Assembly (NCBI GenBank): GCA_000509225.1
Contig: BAOK01000001.1
Coordinates: forward strand, 806,001-870,000
DNA length: 64,000 nt
Direction: 5' to 3'
DNA from: Parvibaculaceae bacterium Mf 1.05b.01
GTDB taxonomy: Bacteria > Pseudomonadota > Alphaproteobacteria > Parvibaculales > Parvibaculaceae
The notes below the pieces were generated by a model. It was not told the origin of the DNA. It saw nothing but the letters and a program-made list of their open reading frames with translations, and searched no databases. Every line of letters starts with the position of its first letter. Position 1 is the first letter of the stretch. A program made the position numbers and the translations under genes. Positions 46,695 to 54,889 of this stretch are shown one piece after another.

Positions 46695-46710
46695 TGATTT
46701 GCGCAAATCA
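46695..46710. promoter_or_regulatory. Perfect 16-base palindrome between the SH3 and mipZ genes
   Basis: TGATTTGCGCAAATCA reads the same on both strands. It lies 57 bases before the SH3-protein start and 112 bases before mipZ, in a divergent gap. A TTGACT-like -35 is found shortly after it at 46729. The symmetry suggests a repressor or activator dimer site; the regulator is not known. Confidence 0.5.
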
Positions 46711-46821
46711 CGTGCTTGAAGGTTGGTTGACTTGGTGTTGTGGCAGGCAGACACTCCGCAAAATTCGACTTCTGAGTCGTTCTACCGGTTCAGACTGGTT
46801 CATGGACGACCAACTGTGACA

Positions 46822-47670
46822 ATGCCTGTGATGCTGGCCAAAAAACATACCATCGTCCTTGGAAACGAAAAGGGTGGCTCTGGCAAAACCACTTCAGCTA
46901 TGCATGTGATTGCGTCGCTGCTTGCGGAAGGGTTGCGCGTCGGGTCCATCGATCTTGATAGTCGGCAGCGATCGCTTTCTCGGTATGTTGAAAACCGGCG
47001 CAATTGGAGCGAGACCAATGATGTGCCGCTGGCCATGCCGGATCATCATGTTGTTGACCGATCAGAGGCGGATGTTTTGACCGAACAACACCGGGAAGAA
47101 CGACAGGCTTTTGAGACGGTCTATGCGCACCTGACAGCCGCCAATGATGTGATCGTGATTGACAGTCCAGGGAGTGACACATTTCTCTCCCGCCTGGGGC
47201 ATGCAGTTGCCGACACAATTATCACGCCGATGAATGACAGTTTTGTCGATTTTGATCTGCTGGCCCAGGTCAATCCCGACACGTATGAAGTGAAGCGGCC
47301 AAGCCTTTATGCGGAGATGGTGTGGGACGCACGCAAACGCCGCGCAATCGCTGATGGCGGTACCATTGACTGGGTGGTCATGAGGAACCGTCTGTCATCG
47401 CTTGATGCGAAGAACAAGCGACGCGTGGAGGCGGGGCTTGAAGCATTGAGCGATCGGATCGGTTTTCGGATCGCACCTGGGTTTGGTGAGCGGGTGATCT
47501 TCCGAGAGATGTTTCCTTCCGGCCTGACGCTCCTGGATCTTCGGGAAAAGGGTGCCGGTGGCGGGTTGTCTATGTCCCATGTGGCTGCCCGGGCGGAAGT
47601 GCGACAGTTGATCGCTACGCTGGAGTTGCCGGATCTTCATCCTGGGCAGCAGCAACAGGCTCAAGCCTGA
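46822..47670 (+). CDS. mipZ: Division plane positioning ATPase MipZ
   Basis: MipZ is a ParA-like ATPase that forms gradients from the ParB-bound origins and keeps FtsZ at midcell. The predicted 282-aa protein has the deviant Walker A GNEKGGSGKTT (residues 14-24), the IDLDSRQRSLSRYVENRR block typical of MipZ, the Walker B VIVIDSPG and the FVDFDLLAQVNPDTY region. Start choice is between ATG 46822 and ATG 46831; neither has a strong ribosome-binding site. It is followed by a weak terminator-like hairpin. Confidence 0.92.
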   Translation: MPVMLAKKHTIVLGNEKGGSGKTTSAMHVIASLLAEGLRVGSIDLDSRQRSLSRYVENRRNWSETNDVPLAMPDHHVVDRSEADVLTEQHREERQAFETVYAHLTAANDVIVIDSPGSDTFLSRLGHAVADTIITPMNDSFVDFDLLAQVNPDTYEVKRPSLYAEMVWDARKRRAIADGGTIDWVVMRNRLSSLDAKNKRRVEAGLEALSDRIGFRIAPGFGERVIFREMFPSGLTLLDLREKGAGGGLSMSHVAARAEVRQLIATLELPDLHPGQQQQAQA

Positions 47671-47689
47671 CACCAGGTTATTCGCGATG

Positions 47690-47713
47690 TCCCGGGCTTG
47701 GCGCCGGGATTTT
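47690..47713 (+). terminator. Weak terminator-like hairpin after mipZ
   Basis: TCCCGG (47690-47695) pairs with CCGGGA (47704-47709), then TTTT at 47710-47713. The stem is only 6 bp and the T-run short, so termination may be partial and the VWA gene could still be read from mipZ transcripts. Confidence 0.45.
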
Positions 47714-47765
47714 GCGCCCCATTTATTGTAGAGTTGCGCAATATTTCTGCTCAAGATGGGAGCTG

Positions 47766-48476
47766 ATGGCCAAAGACCGACATAGCGTGCCGGCTCAGGA
47801 AACCGCGTCCAGCGTGGATAGTTTTCTGGCGAAGGTAAAAGCGACGCCGCTGCCGACCAAAGCGGGTACTCGTGGTCGGCTGATCTTCGCGATGGATGCC
47901 ACGATGAGCCGTGAGCCGAGCTGGGATCGGGCTATCGGTATTCAGAGTGAAATGTTCAACGCCGCCTCTGATCTTGGCGGGTTGGATGTTCAACTTGTCT
48001 GGTTTCGAGGCTTTGGAGAGTTCTCCGCGAGCCCATGGGCGTCGGACGCCAAGGCTCTTGGTCAGGCCATGACACGGGTCGGGTGTCGTGGCGGACATAC
48101 GCAAATAGGACGCGTACTCAACCATACGCTTCAGGAGACCAAGCGCACAAAGGTCAATGCTCTGGTCTATGTGGGCGATTGCGTTGAGGAGAATGTGGAC
48201 GAGCTAGCGGCGACGGCAGGGCAACTCGGATTACTCGGTCTGCCAGCATTCATGTTTCAGGATGGTGGTGATGCGACGTCGGCGCGGGGCTTTCAGGAGA
48301 TTGCCCGGCTAACCGATGGTGCCTATTGCCATTTGGATGCTGGTTCTGCGGCGCGGTTGAAGGACCTGCTTCGTGCCGTTGCTGTCTATGCGTCTGGCGG
48401 TCACAATGCTCTCACTCGACTAGGGCCTAAACAAAGCCGGGAAGTGCAGCAGTTGATTATACAGGTAAAGCGATGA
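47766..48476 (+). CDS. VWA-fold protein with a MIDAS-like metal site
   Basis: The 236-aa protein has a von Willebrand A fold: the MIDAS-type D-x-T-x-S reads DATMS (44-48), the expected Thr is T112 in GGHTQIG and the Asp is D138 in YVGDCVEEN. It has no signal peptide. The start ATG 47766 has GGGAG at 47758. Its stop overlaps the start of the membrane J-domain gene (ATGA), so the two are coupled. A partner role in complex assembly is possible. I do not recognise a named subfamily. Confidence 0.8.
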   Translation: MAKDRHSVPAQETASSVDSFLAKVKATPLPTKAGTRGRLIFAMDATMSREPSWDRAIGIQSEMFNAASDLGGLDVQLVWFRGFGEFSASPWASDAKALGQAMTRVGCRGGHTQIGRVLNHTLQETKRTKVNALVYVGDCVEENVDELAATAGQLGLLGLPAFMFQDGGDATSARGFQEIARLTDGAYCHLDAGSAARLKDLLRAVAVYASGGHNALTRLGPKQSREVQQLIIQVKR

Positions 48477-49189
48477 GCACTTTTCTTCTGGTTGTTGCCC
48501 TCCTTTTAGGGATTGTCGTGATCCTGCAGCTGGCTGCTCGTGCCGATCCAAAATCTCTGGCGAAAATTATTCGCTACGTCGGGATTGGCGTATCGGGGCT
48601 TTTGGGTCTGGTCCTGTTGCTGACGGGACGTTTCGGGTTTGCTGTGCCTGTCATTATGTTTTGCTTTTGGCTCATGGGCCGTCGATTGCCCATTCCAGGT
48701 ATGGGGGGCGGTTTTCCCGGTGGCTTGGGGGGTGGCCCCAAAACGCCCGGTCAAGCCTCAGACATAGAGACCGCTTTCCTCTCCATGTCTCTCGACCATG
48801 ACAGTGGGGAGATGCAAGGAAAGGTGCTTCAGGGCCGGTTTGTCGGCACGCGGTTGGATGACCTCAATCTGTCTGACCTCTACCAGCTCCTTGAAGAGGT
48901 CTCGGTTGATGCGGATAGTGCACGCCTTCTGGAAGCATATCTCGACCGCCATGTGGGTCCAGACTGGCGGCAGGATGCAGGGCAGGCCGGTGGACAGACG
49001 GCAAGCTCATTTGGCGCCATGACGCGGGACGAGGCCTATGATGTTCTTGGGCTTCGTCCCGGAGCAACCGCTGAGGCCATCCGTAAAGCGCACAAAGAAC
49101 TTATGCTCAAGCTTCACCCGGACCATGGCGGCTCGACCTTGCTGGCGGCACGGGTGAATGCAGCCAAAGACCTTCTACTCGGTGACTAA
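48473..49189 (+). CDS. Membrane-anchored protein with C-terminal J domain
   Basis: The 238-aa protein has two N-terminal membrane segments (about residues 3-20 and 37-68), a Gly/Pro-rich linker (PGMGGGFPGGLGGGPKTPG), a helical region 97-162 and a short J domain at 187-237 with HPD at 216-218 (KLHPDHGGS). J domains stimulate DnaK. The layout resembles membrane DjlA/TIM14-like cochaperones. It is coupled to the VWA gene before it. Confidence 0.85.
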   Translation: MSTFLLVVALLLGIVVILQLAARADPKSLAKIIRYVGIGVSGLLGLVLLLTGRFGFAVPVIMFCFWLMGRRLPIPGMGGGFPGGLGGGPKTPGQASDIETAFLSMSLDHDSGEMQGKVLQGRFVGTRLDDLNLSDLYQLLEEVSVDADSARLLEAYLDRHVGPDWRQDAGQAGGQTASSFGAMTRDEAYDVLGLRPGATAEAIRKAHKELMLKLHPDHGGSTLLAARVNAAKDLLLGD

Positions 49190-49192
49190 GTG

Positions 49193-50578
49193 TTAGCGGC
49201 GGATGCTCGCCGAACGACCCCAGCCGTGGGGCGGGATGGCGATGCAGCTTATCGCGGCTCTTGAAAGCTCGCGGCAGGCCTTGCGGGCATTTGTCTCGTT
49301 CAGCCCACCAAACCGCGAGCGATAGAGCGTCTGATCGGACGATGAGACAGGCATCGTGATCGGAACAGCATTCGCCAGAAGAACCGGCGCTGCGTTGACC
49401 GCTTGTCTGATACGCTCAACGGCCTCGGATGGCTTGGCATATGCCCCAACCTGAATGACCCAGCTTGCCGGGTTGAACGCGTCACTTTCTGCCTCAAGTG
49501 AGGTGGACCGCAGCGTGGTGGTGTCCACAAGGGCCAGATCCTCAGGACCAGAAAAGGCGATGTCGAGGCTCGTATCGCCTTGTGGGGGAGGCGCTGGGAG
49601 AGGCGTTGTTACTGCAGAAGCCAGGACATACCTGGTGGCTCTTGTACCAGGGCGGTCGCGAGGTGTCGGCGTTGAGGCAAGTCTGGTCCGGGTGCCGTTC
49701 ATGGCGACAGCACTGCCCCATGCTCGATCCAGAATGGAGACCATGTGATCATCGCGAGAGCGAGCGGTGCGGCCACCGAGTACGACACCGATCAAGTATT
49801 TGCCCTGACGCTCAACGGTGGCGGTCAGGTTGAAGCCGGACGCGCGTGTATAGCCGGTCTTAAGGCCCGTTGTCCCTGAATAACGCCCGACGAGCCGGTT
49901 GTGATTGGTGTAGCGGCGGCCATTAAACCGGAACTCAGTGACAGAGAAGAAACTGTAATAGTCAGGGAAGTCACGCTGAACGCGCTGCGCCAAGGTGGCC
50001 ATGTCGCGGGCGGTGGTGAGCTGCCGGTTGTTAGGAAGACCGGAGGCATTCATGAAACGGGTGCGACGCATGCCGAGTGACCGTGCGCGTGTGGTCATGC
50101 GTTGGGCAAAGCGATACTCACTTCCGGAAATGTGTTCTGCGACGACGACGGCCACATCATTTGCCGATTTGGTCACAAGTGCGCGGATCGCATCGTCTAC
50201 GGTGATCGTCGTGCCTGCGCGCACACCCAGTTTGGATGGGGGCTGAGCTGCTGCGCGCGGCGAGACTTGCATGCGGGTGCTTGGCGTAACGCGACCGGCT
50301 TCCAGCTCTTCGAAGAGGAGATAGAGGGTCATGACCTTGGTCAGAGAGGCAGGGTAGCGTGGCCTGTCTGCGCTGCGTGCATAGACAATGCGCCCAGTAT
50401 GGCCATCAATGACGACCGCTGCGTATTTGTTATTAGCATGCGCGGGGGTGTGTGTTTGGGCCGTGAGCCCAATGAGAATGGCAATGGTGAATGCCCAGAA
50501 ATGCCTGAAGTAGGGGTTCTTCCGGCACGAATCGGCTGATTTTGCCCTCGTCATTTCCAGGGTCATCTTAGAAGCCAC
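49193..50578 (-). CDS. D-alanyl-D-alanine carboxypeptidase with SPOR domain
   Basis: This low-molecular-mass penicillin-binding protein (461 aa) trims stem peptides of peptidoglycan in the periplasm. It has a signal (FWAFTIAILIGLTAQTHTPAHA), then the active-site set S78-x-x-K81 (PASLTKVM), S138-A-N (KSANDVAV) and K240-T-G (GLKTGYTRASG). A Pro-rich linker leads to a SPOR domain at about 380-455 (VIQVGAYAKPSEAVERIRQA), which binds denuded glycan at septa. GTG 50578 has GGAGG with 6-base spacing, better than the ATG 12 bases in. Confidence 0.93.
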   Translation of the reverse strand: MASKMTLEMTRAKSADSCRKNPYFRHFWAFTIAILIGLTAQTHTPAHANNKYAAVVIDGHTGRIVYARSADRPRYPASLTKVMTLYLLFEELEAGRVTPSTRMQVSPRAAAQPPSKLGVRAGTTITVDDAIRALVTKSANDVAVVVAEHISGSEYRFAQRMTTRARSLGMRRTRFMNASGLPNNRQLTTARDMATLAQRVQRDFPDYYSFFSVTEFRFNGRRYTNHNRLVGRYSGTTGLKTGYTRASGFNLTATVERQGKYLIGVVLGGRTARSRDDHMVSILDRAWGSAVAMNGTRTRLASTPTPRDRPGTRATRYVLASAVTTPLPAPPPQGDTSLDIAFSGPEDLALVDTTTLRSTSLEAESDAFNPASWVIQVGAYAKPSEAVERIRQAVNAAPVLLANAVPITMPVSSSDQTLYRSRFGGLNETNARKACRELSRAAISCIAIPPHGWGRSASIRR

Positions 50579-51108
50579 CAGCCTCCTCCAGCGTTATTGA
50601 AGCGATAGAAGGGCCAAAGCGGACAATGCGACACCCAGCGCAACTTCAACCGGGTCTCCCATGAAAGCTAACTCCGCGTAGACTTTTGCCGTTTCGATCG
50701 CTTCCGGCAGGATCAACATCAACATGGTCAAAACGCCACGCGCCGGAAGCCGTCGCTCCAGGAACGTGTCCCTTGCTCGCCTTAATGCGCAAAAAGCGCA
50801 GAAACTCAGGCATTTTTACAAGGGTCCAAATTACGCCTCACCGGTTACTGTAAGGTTAACGGCTCCGTCCGCCTGTGGGTAAGAACACCTGTGGGCTGAC
50901 TTCTGCTCCAGGTGCCGCACCATTTCCGGCTTTTGATCACCTCAGCCGCAGTATTCGGAGAATTTTGCGGGGGAAGATCCCTTACAAATCGGCCGACATG
51001 GATTATCTTATGTCGCAAAGATTACCGGCGGCGGGCCGGTCGATTTCGTGCGCCTCATCTGGCGCTCTGTCGTCCAGTCGAGCCCATAAAAGAGTTTTTG
51101 AGCCCTGC
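50579..51108. other. 530-base gap between the carboxypeptidase and clpS
   Basis: This is the longest stretch without a confident gene. On the minus strand a 43-codon frame (50594-50725) ends 16 bases before the carboxypeptidase start and encodes a mostly hydrophobic peptide (MLMLILPEAIETAKVYAELA then FMGDPVEVALGVALSALALL). It lacks a ribosome-binding site. At 50845-50859 TTAC-7-TTAA comes within one base of the CtrA consensus TTAA-N7-TTAA. The clpS frame also stays open back to 50875. I see no terminator or clear promoter. Confidence 0.35.
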
Positions 51109-51447
51109 ATGGCTGATAATGACCGCGATGACGATTTTGATGGGGGGAATGGGTCCGATACCGGAGTCATTACCCGCAGCAAGCCGAAGACCAAAAAACC
51201 TTCTCTCTACAAGGTTTTGATCCTGAATGACGACTACACCCCGATGGAGTTTGTGGTGCACGTTATTCAGAAATTCTTCAATAAGGGCATGGAAGAAGCA
51301 ACGACCATCATGTTGCATGTCCATCAGAATGGTGTGGGTATCTGCGGCGTCTATACTTACGAAGTCGCCGAGACCAAAGTTACCCAGGTCGTTGATTTCG
51401 CCCGCCAGAACCAACATCCGCTCCAATGCACCATGGAACGGGATTGA
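51109..51447 (+). CDS. clpS: ATP-dependent Clp protease adaptor ClpS
   Basis: ClpS delivers N-degron substrates to ClpAP. From ATG 51109 the protein is 112 aa with a flexible acidic N-terminal tail and the core [40 protein letters not shown] and the C-terminal [10 protein letters not shown]. The NDDYTP residues line the N-degron pocket. The frame is open for 78 codons upstream but those residues are low-complexity and not ClpS-like. clpA lies 195 bases downstream. Confidence 0.95.
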   Translation: MADNDRDDDFDGGNGSDTGVITRSKPKTKKPSLYKVLILNDDYTPMEFVVHVIQKFFNKGMEEATTIMLHVHQNGVGICGVYTYEVAETKVTQVVDFARQNQHPLQCTMERD

Positions 51448-51642
51448 GTCGACAGCGCCGGGCGCAATTGGCTCCGTCCTCCGCAGAAAATCTACGTGGA
51501 CAGGGGCTTGAATGCGGCTAAGCTAATCTCCAGACTCTTATGGTTCCTAGATTCTTAACGGAGCACAGATTCTGAAGAGGGCGGGGTAAAAGAGTTTGAT
51601 CGGGACGGCCCGTCTCGGTCACAGCCAACAGAAAGGGACGTC

Positions 51643-54048
51643 GTGCCATCACTGTCTCGTAGTTTGGAAGAAGGCCTTCATCGCGCGCTGGCGCTCGCAA
51701 ATGAGCGCAATCACGAATATGCGACGCTGGAGCATTTGCTGCTCTCGCTGCTTGATGATCAAGATTCAGCCGCCGTTATGCGGGCGTGCAATGTGGATCT
51801 GGATGCACTTCGCCAACAGTTACTGCATTACATCGACAATGAGCTCTCCAGCTTGATTGTGGATGGAGAAGAAGAAGCCAAACCAACCGCGGGTTTCCAG
51901 CGGGTGATCCAACGTGCCGTTATCCACGTTCAATCATCAGGCCGTGAAGAAGTGACAGGCGCCAATGTGTTGGTGGCAATGTTTGCCGAGCGTGAAAGCC
52001 ACGCGGCCTACTTCCTCCAGGAACAAGAAATGACGCGCTATGATGCGGTCAACTATATCTCACATGGGATCGCTAAACGCGGCGACATGAGTGAAACACG
52101 GTCTCCGCGTGGTGCGTCGGAAGAGGAAGAGGCAGCCTCTTCGTCAGACGAGGGCGGCGCTGCCAAAAGCACCACAGAAGCGCTTGATGCTTATTGCGTT
52201 AATCTCAATGAGAAAGCAAAGGGCGGAAAGATTGATCCGCTGATCGGTCGTGACAAGGAAGTTGAGCGTACGATCCAGATTCTTTGCCGCCGTTCCAAGA
52301 ACAATCCATTGTTCGTTGGTGATCCAGGTGTTGGCAAGACGGCCATCGCTGAAGGGCTTGCACGGAAAATCGTTCAGGGTGAAGTGCCCAAAGTTCTCGC
52401 AGACGCGACGATCTTTTCTCTCGATATGGGCACCTTGCTCGCAGGCACCCGTTATCGTGGGGATTTCGAAGAGCGGATCAAGCAGGTGATCAAAGAGCTG
52501 GAAGAATATCCCGGCGCGGTCATGTTCATCGATGAAATTCACACCGTTATCGGCGCAGGCGCTACCAGCGGTGGAGCGATGGATGCGTCCAACCTGCTGA
52601 AGCCTGCTTTGGCCAGCGGAACGCTGCGCTGCATGGGTTCAACGACTTACAAAGAATATCGTCAGCATTTTGAGAAGGACCGGGCGCTCGTTCGGCGCTT
52701 CCAGAAGATTGATGTGGCGGAGCCGTCAATTCCAGACGCTGTGAAGATTCTGAAGGGACTGAAACCCTATTTCGAAGAGTTTCATGCGCTTCGTTACACC
52801 AATGATGCCATCAAGTCGGCTGTCGACCTGTCATCTAAGTATATGCATGACCGCAAGCTTCCGGACAAAGCGATTGATGTGATCGACGAGGCCGGTGCGC
52901 GTCAGATGTTGAAGCCGGAGACACGGCGTAAGAAAACCGTTGGTGTGAAAGAGATCGAGGAAGTCGTTGCCACGATGGCGCGCATTCCGCCGAAATCTGT
53001 TTCCAAAACGGATACTGAGAAGCTCAAGGATCTGGATGTCGAGCTGAAGCGGGTTGTGTATGGGCAGGATCAGGCGATTGAAGCGCTTGCCTCGTCCATC
53101 AAGCTTGCACGCGCGGGGCTCCGCGAGCCTGAGAAGCCTATCGGGTCATACCTTTTCTCCGGTCCGACGGGTGTGGGCAAGACGGAGGTTGCGCGTCAGC
53201 TTGCCGACATTATGGGCGTCGAGATGCTGCGCTTCGACATGTCGGAATATATGGAACGCCACACGGTGTCTCGTCTTATCGGGGCACCTCCCGGTTATGT
53301 CGGCTTCGACCAGGGCGGTCTGCTCACAGATGGTGTCGATCAACATCCTCATTGCGTGCTGCTGCTCGATGAAATAGAGAAGGCCCATCCGGATCTCTTC
53401 AACATTCTGTTGCAGATTATGGATCACGGGAAACTCACCGACCATAACGGTAAGAAAATCGACTTTAGCAATGTTGTGCTGATCATGACCACCAATGCAG
53501 GTGCGTCTGATATGGCGCGGGCACCAATTGGGTTCGGCCGGACCAAGCGGGAGGGCGAAGACGAAGATGCGATCAAGAAGCTCTTCACGCCTGAATTCCG
53601 TAACCGTCTGGATGCAACCATTCCGTTCCAGAACCTGCCGGAAGACGTGATTGCCCGTGTTGTCGAGAAGTTTGTACTTCAACTTGAAGTTCAGCTTGCA
53701 GATCGCAATGTGACGATTGAGTTGACGGAAGAAGCTAACCGTTGGATCGCTGAACGCGGCTATGATGAGCAATTGGGTGCACGGCCATTGGCACGTGTTA
53801 TTCAGGAGAACATCAAGAAACCGCTGGCGGATGAAGTTCTGTTCGGCCAATTGACCAAAGGCGGCATTGTCCGGGTTACTGTGGATGCCGACAAGGACGA
53901 GCTTGCCTTTGAGTGTGAAGCTAATCCGCCAAAAGCCAGGAAGCCTCGCGCTAATAAGGGTGATGGAAAAGGGCCGGACAAACCAGGCGATGATGGGCCC
54001 GGCGGAGATGGCGGTTCTGTGCCAAAGGTTCCGCTCTTGGTCGACTAA
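51643..54048 (+). CDS. clpA: ATP-dependent Clp protease ATPase subunit ClpA
   Basis: ClpA (801 aa) is the AAA+ unfoldase of ClpAP. It has the N-terminal Clp repeat ([20 protein letters not shown]), the first AAA module with Walker [17 protein letters not shown] near residue 226, and the second with [13 protein letters not shown] near 507 followed by the conserved [19 protein letters not shown] 51643 is preceded by AAAGGGACGTC. The last 30 or so residues are a Lys/Gly/Pro/Asp-rich tail. The 195-base gap after clpS has no strong terminator, so co-transcription is likely. Confidence 0.96.
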   Translation: MPSLSRSLEEGLHRALALANERNHEYATLEHLLLSLLDDQDSAAVMRACNVDLDALRQQLLHYIDNELSSLIVDGEEEAKPTAGFQRVIQRAVIHVQSSGREEVTGANVLVAMFAERESHAAYFLQEQEMTRYDAVNYISHGIAKRGDMSETRSPRGASEEEEAASSSDEGGAAKSTTEALDAYCVNLNEKAKGGKIDPLIGRDKEVERTIQILCRRSKNNPLFVGDPGVGKTAIAEGLARKIVQGEVPKVLADATIFSLDMGTLLAGTRYRGDFEERIKQVIKELEEYPGAVMFIDEIHTVIGAGATSGGAMDASNLLKPALASGTLRCMGSTTYKEYRQHFEKDRALVRRFQKIDVAEPSIPDAVKILKGLKPYFEEFHALRYTNDAIKSAVDLSSKYMHDRKLPDKAIDVIDEAGARQMLKPETRRKKTVGVKEIEEVVATMARIPPKSVSKTDTEKLKDLDVELKRVVYGQDQAIEALASSIKLARAGLREPEKPIGSYLFSGPTGVGKTEVARQLADIMGVEMLRFDMSEYMERHTVSRLIGAPPGYVGFDQGGLLTDGVDQHPHCVLLLDEIEKAHPDLFNILLQIMDHGKLTDHNGKKIDFSNVVLIMTTNAGASDMARAPIGFGRTKREGEDEDAIKKLFTPEFRNRLDATIPFQNLPEDVIARVVEKFVLQLEVQLADRNVTIELTEEANRWIAERGYDEQLGARPLARVIQENIKKPLADEVLFGQLTKGGIVRVTVDADKDELAFECEANPPKARKPRANKGDGKGPDKPGDDGPGGDGGSVPKVPLLVD

Positions 54049-54070
54049 CCAAATCCATGCAACACATAAC

Positions 54071-54105
54071 AGCCGATCCCTTTTAATTGAGGGGTCGGCT
54101 TTTTC
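54071..54105 (+). terminator. Rho-independent terminator after clpA
   Basis: AGCCGATCCC (54071-54080) pairs with GGGGTCGGCT (54091-54100), one G-T wobble, around a 10-base loop, followed by TTTTTC. It lies 22 bases after the clpA stop and ends 14 bases before the next gene. Confidence 0.85.
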
Positions 54106-54119
54106 ATTGGGGGATAATG

Positions 54120-54503
54120 ATGAGTAATGATGGCGCTATCGCCGGGGCGCGGGCCTGTCTTGATGCATTTATGGTGGCGTTTAATGCGCGGGACCTTCCT
54201 GCGTGGGAGAAGACGTTCAACTTTCCAAGTATCCGTCTGGCTTCCAACACGATGGCGATCATCGACGGGCCGGGATGGCACAAACCTGATATGTTTGACA
54301 AAAGCCTCGGCGATGGATGGCACCATTCGGGCTGGGACCGGCGTGATGTCATTCATTCAGGTGAAGACAAGGTGCATTTTGATACGCGTTTCACCCGTTA
54401 CCGCGAAGATGGCAGCGTGATTGGGCACTTTGACTCAATCTATGTGGTGACTTTGGAAGACGGGCATTGGGGCATTAAGTGTCGTTCCAGCTTTGCTCCT
54501 TAG
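54120..54503 (+). CDS. NTF2-like/SnoaL-type small protein
   Basis: The 127-aa protein has the size and pattern of the NTF2-like cone fold: an N-terminal helix (ARACLDAFMVAFNARDLPAW), central strands, and C-terminal GHFDSIYVVTLEDGHWGIKC. No catalytic set is clear. GGGGG at 54109-54113 supports the ATG at 54120 (or 54117). It converges with the VOC gene, with which it shares the last bases. Confidence 0.65.
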   Translation: MSNDGAIAGARACLDAFMVAFNARDLPAWEKTFNFPSIRLASNTMAIIDGPGWHKPDMFDKSLGDGWHHSGWDRRDVIHSGEDKVHFDTRFTRYREDGSVIGHFDSIYVVTLEDGHWGIKCRSSFAP

Positions 54504-54889
54504 GACTTTTCGATCTGCTGTCCGAACTTGAGGATGCTGCCGTCTTCATCAATGACATAGAACTCCCGCATTCCCCACGGGCGGTCAGCGGGAGGTTCGT
54601 AGCGAGGAATCCCTTCATTGGGCAGGAATTCGGGTGAGACAATGTCGAAAAGCGTGTCTACATCATCAGATCGAATATAGACGCCGACAATGCTGGTCTT
54701 GGGGTCAAGATTGGGACAAGGAAAGAAGTGTAGCTCCATCGGTCCACTCACCAGAATGAGATAGCCCTCTGGACCTGGTACATGCAGATCCACGCCAAAG
54801 CCCAACTTGTCATAGAAGGCGATGGTTTTCTTGAAGTCTCGGCTGGGAAACAGGGGAAGCGTGTCAGCTTCCGGAAAAACATCGATCAT
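54500..54889 (-). CDS. VOC-superfamily (glyoxalase/bleomycin-resistance-like) protein
   Basis: The 129-aa protein has the paired beta-alpha-beta modules of the vicinal oxygen chelate fold: PLFPSRDFKKTIAFYDKLGF, GPMELHFFPCPNLDP and the second module VGVYIRSDDVDTLFDIVSPE with REFYVIDEDGSILKFGQQ. Substrate unknown; members include glyoxalases and drug-binding proteins. It overlaps the preceding secreted propeller gene by 4 bases. Confidence 0.82.
   Translation of the reverse strand: MIDVFPEADTLPLFPSRDFKKTIAFYDKLGFGVDLHVPGPEGYLILVSGPMELHFFPCPNLDPKTSIVGVYIRSDDVDTLFDIVSPEFLPNEGIPRYEPPADRPWGMREFYVIDEDGSILKFGQQIEKS

Noticed and set aside
50875-51108. An N-terminal extension of ClpS starting at 50875
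   Set aside because: The extra 78 residues have no ClpS similarity and are low in structure; ATG 51109 gives the standard length.
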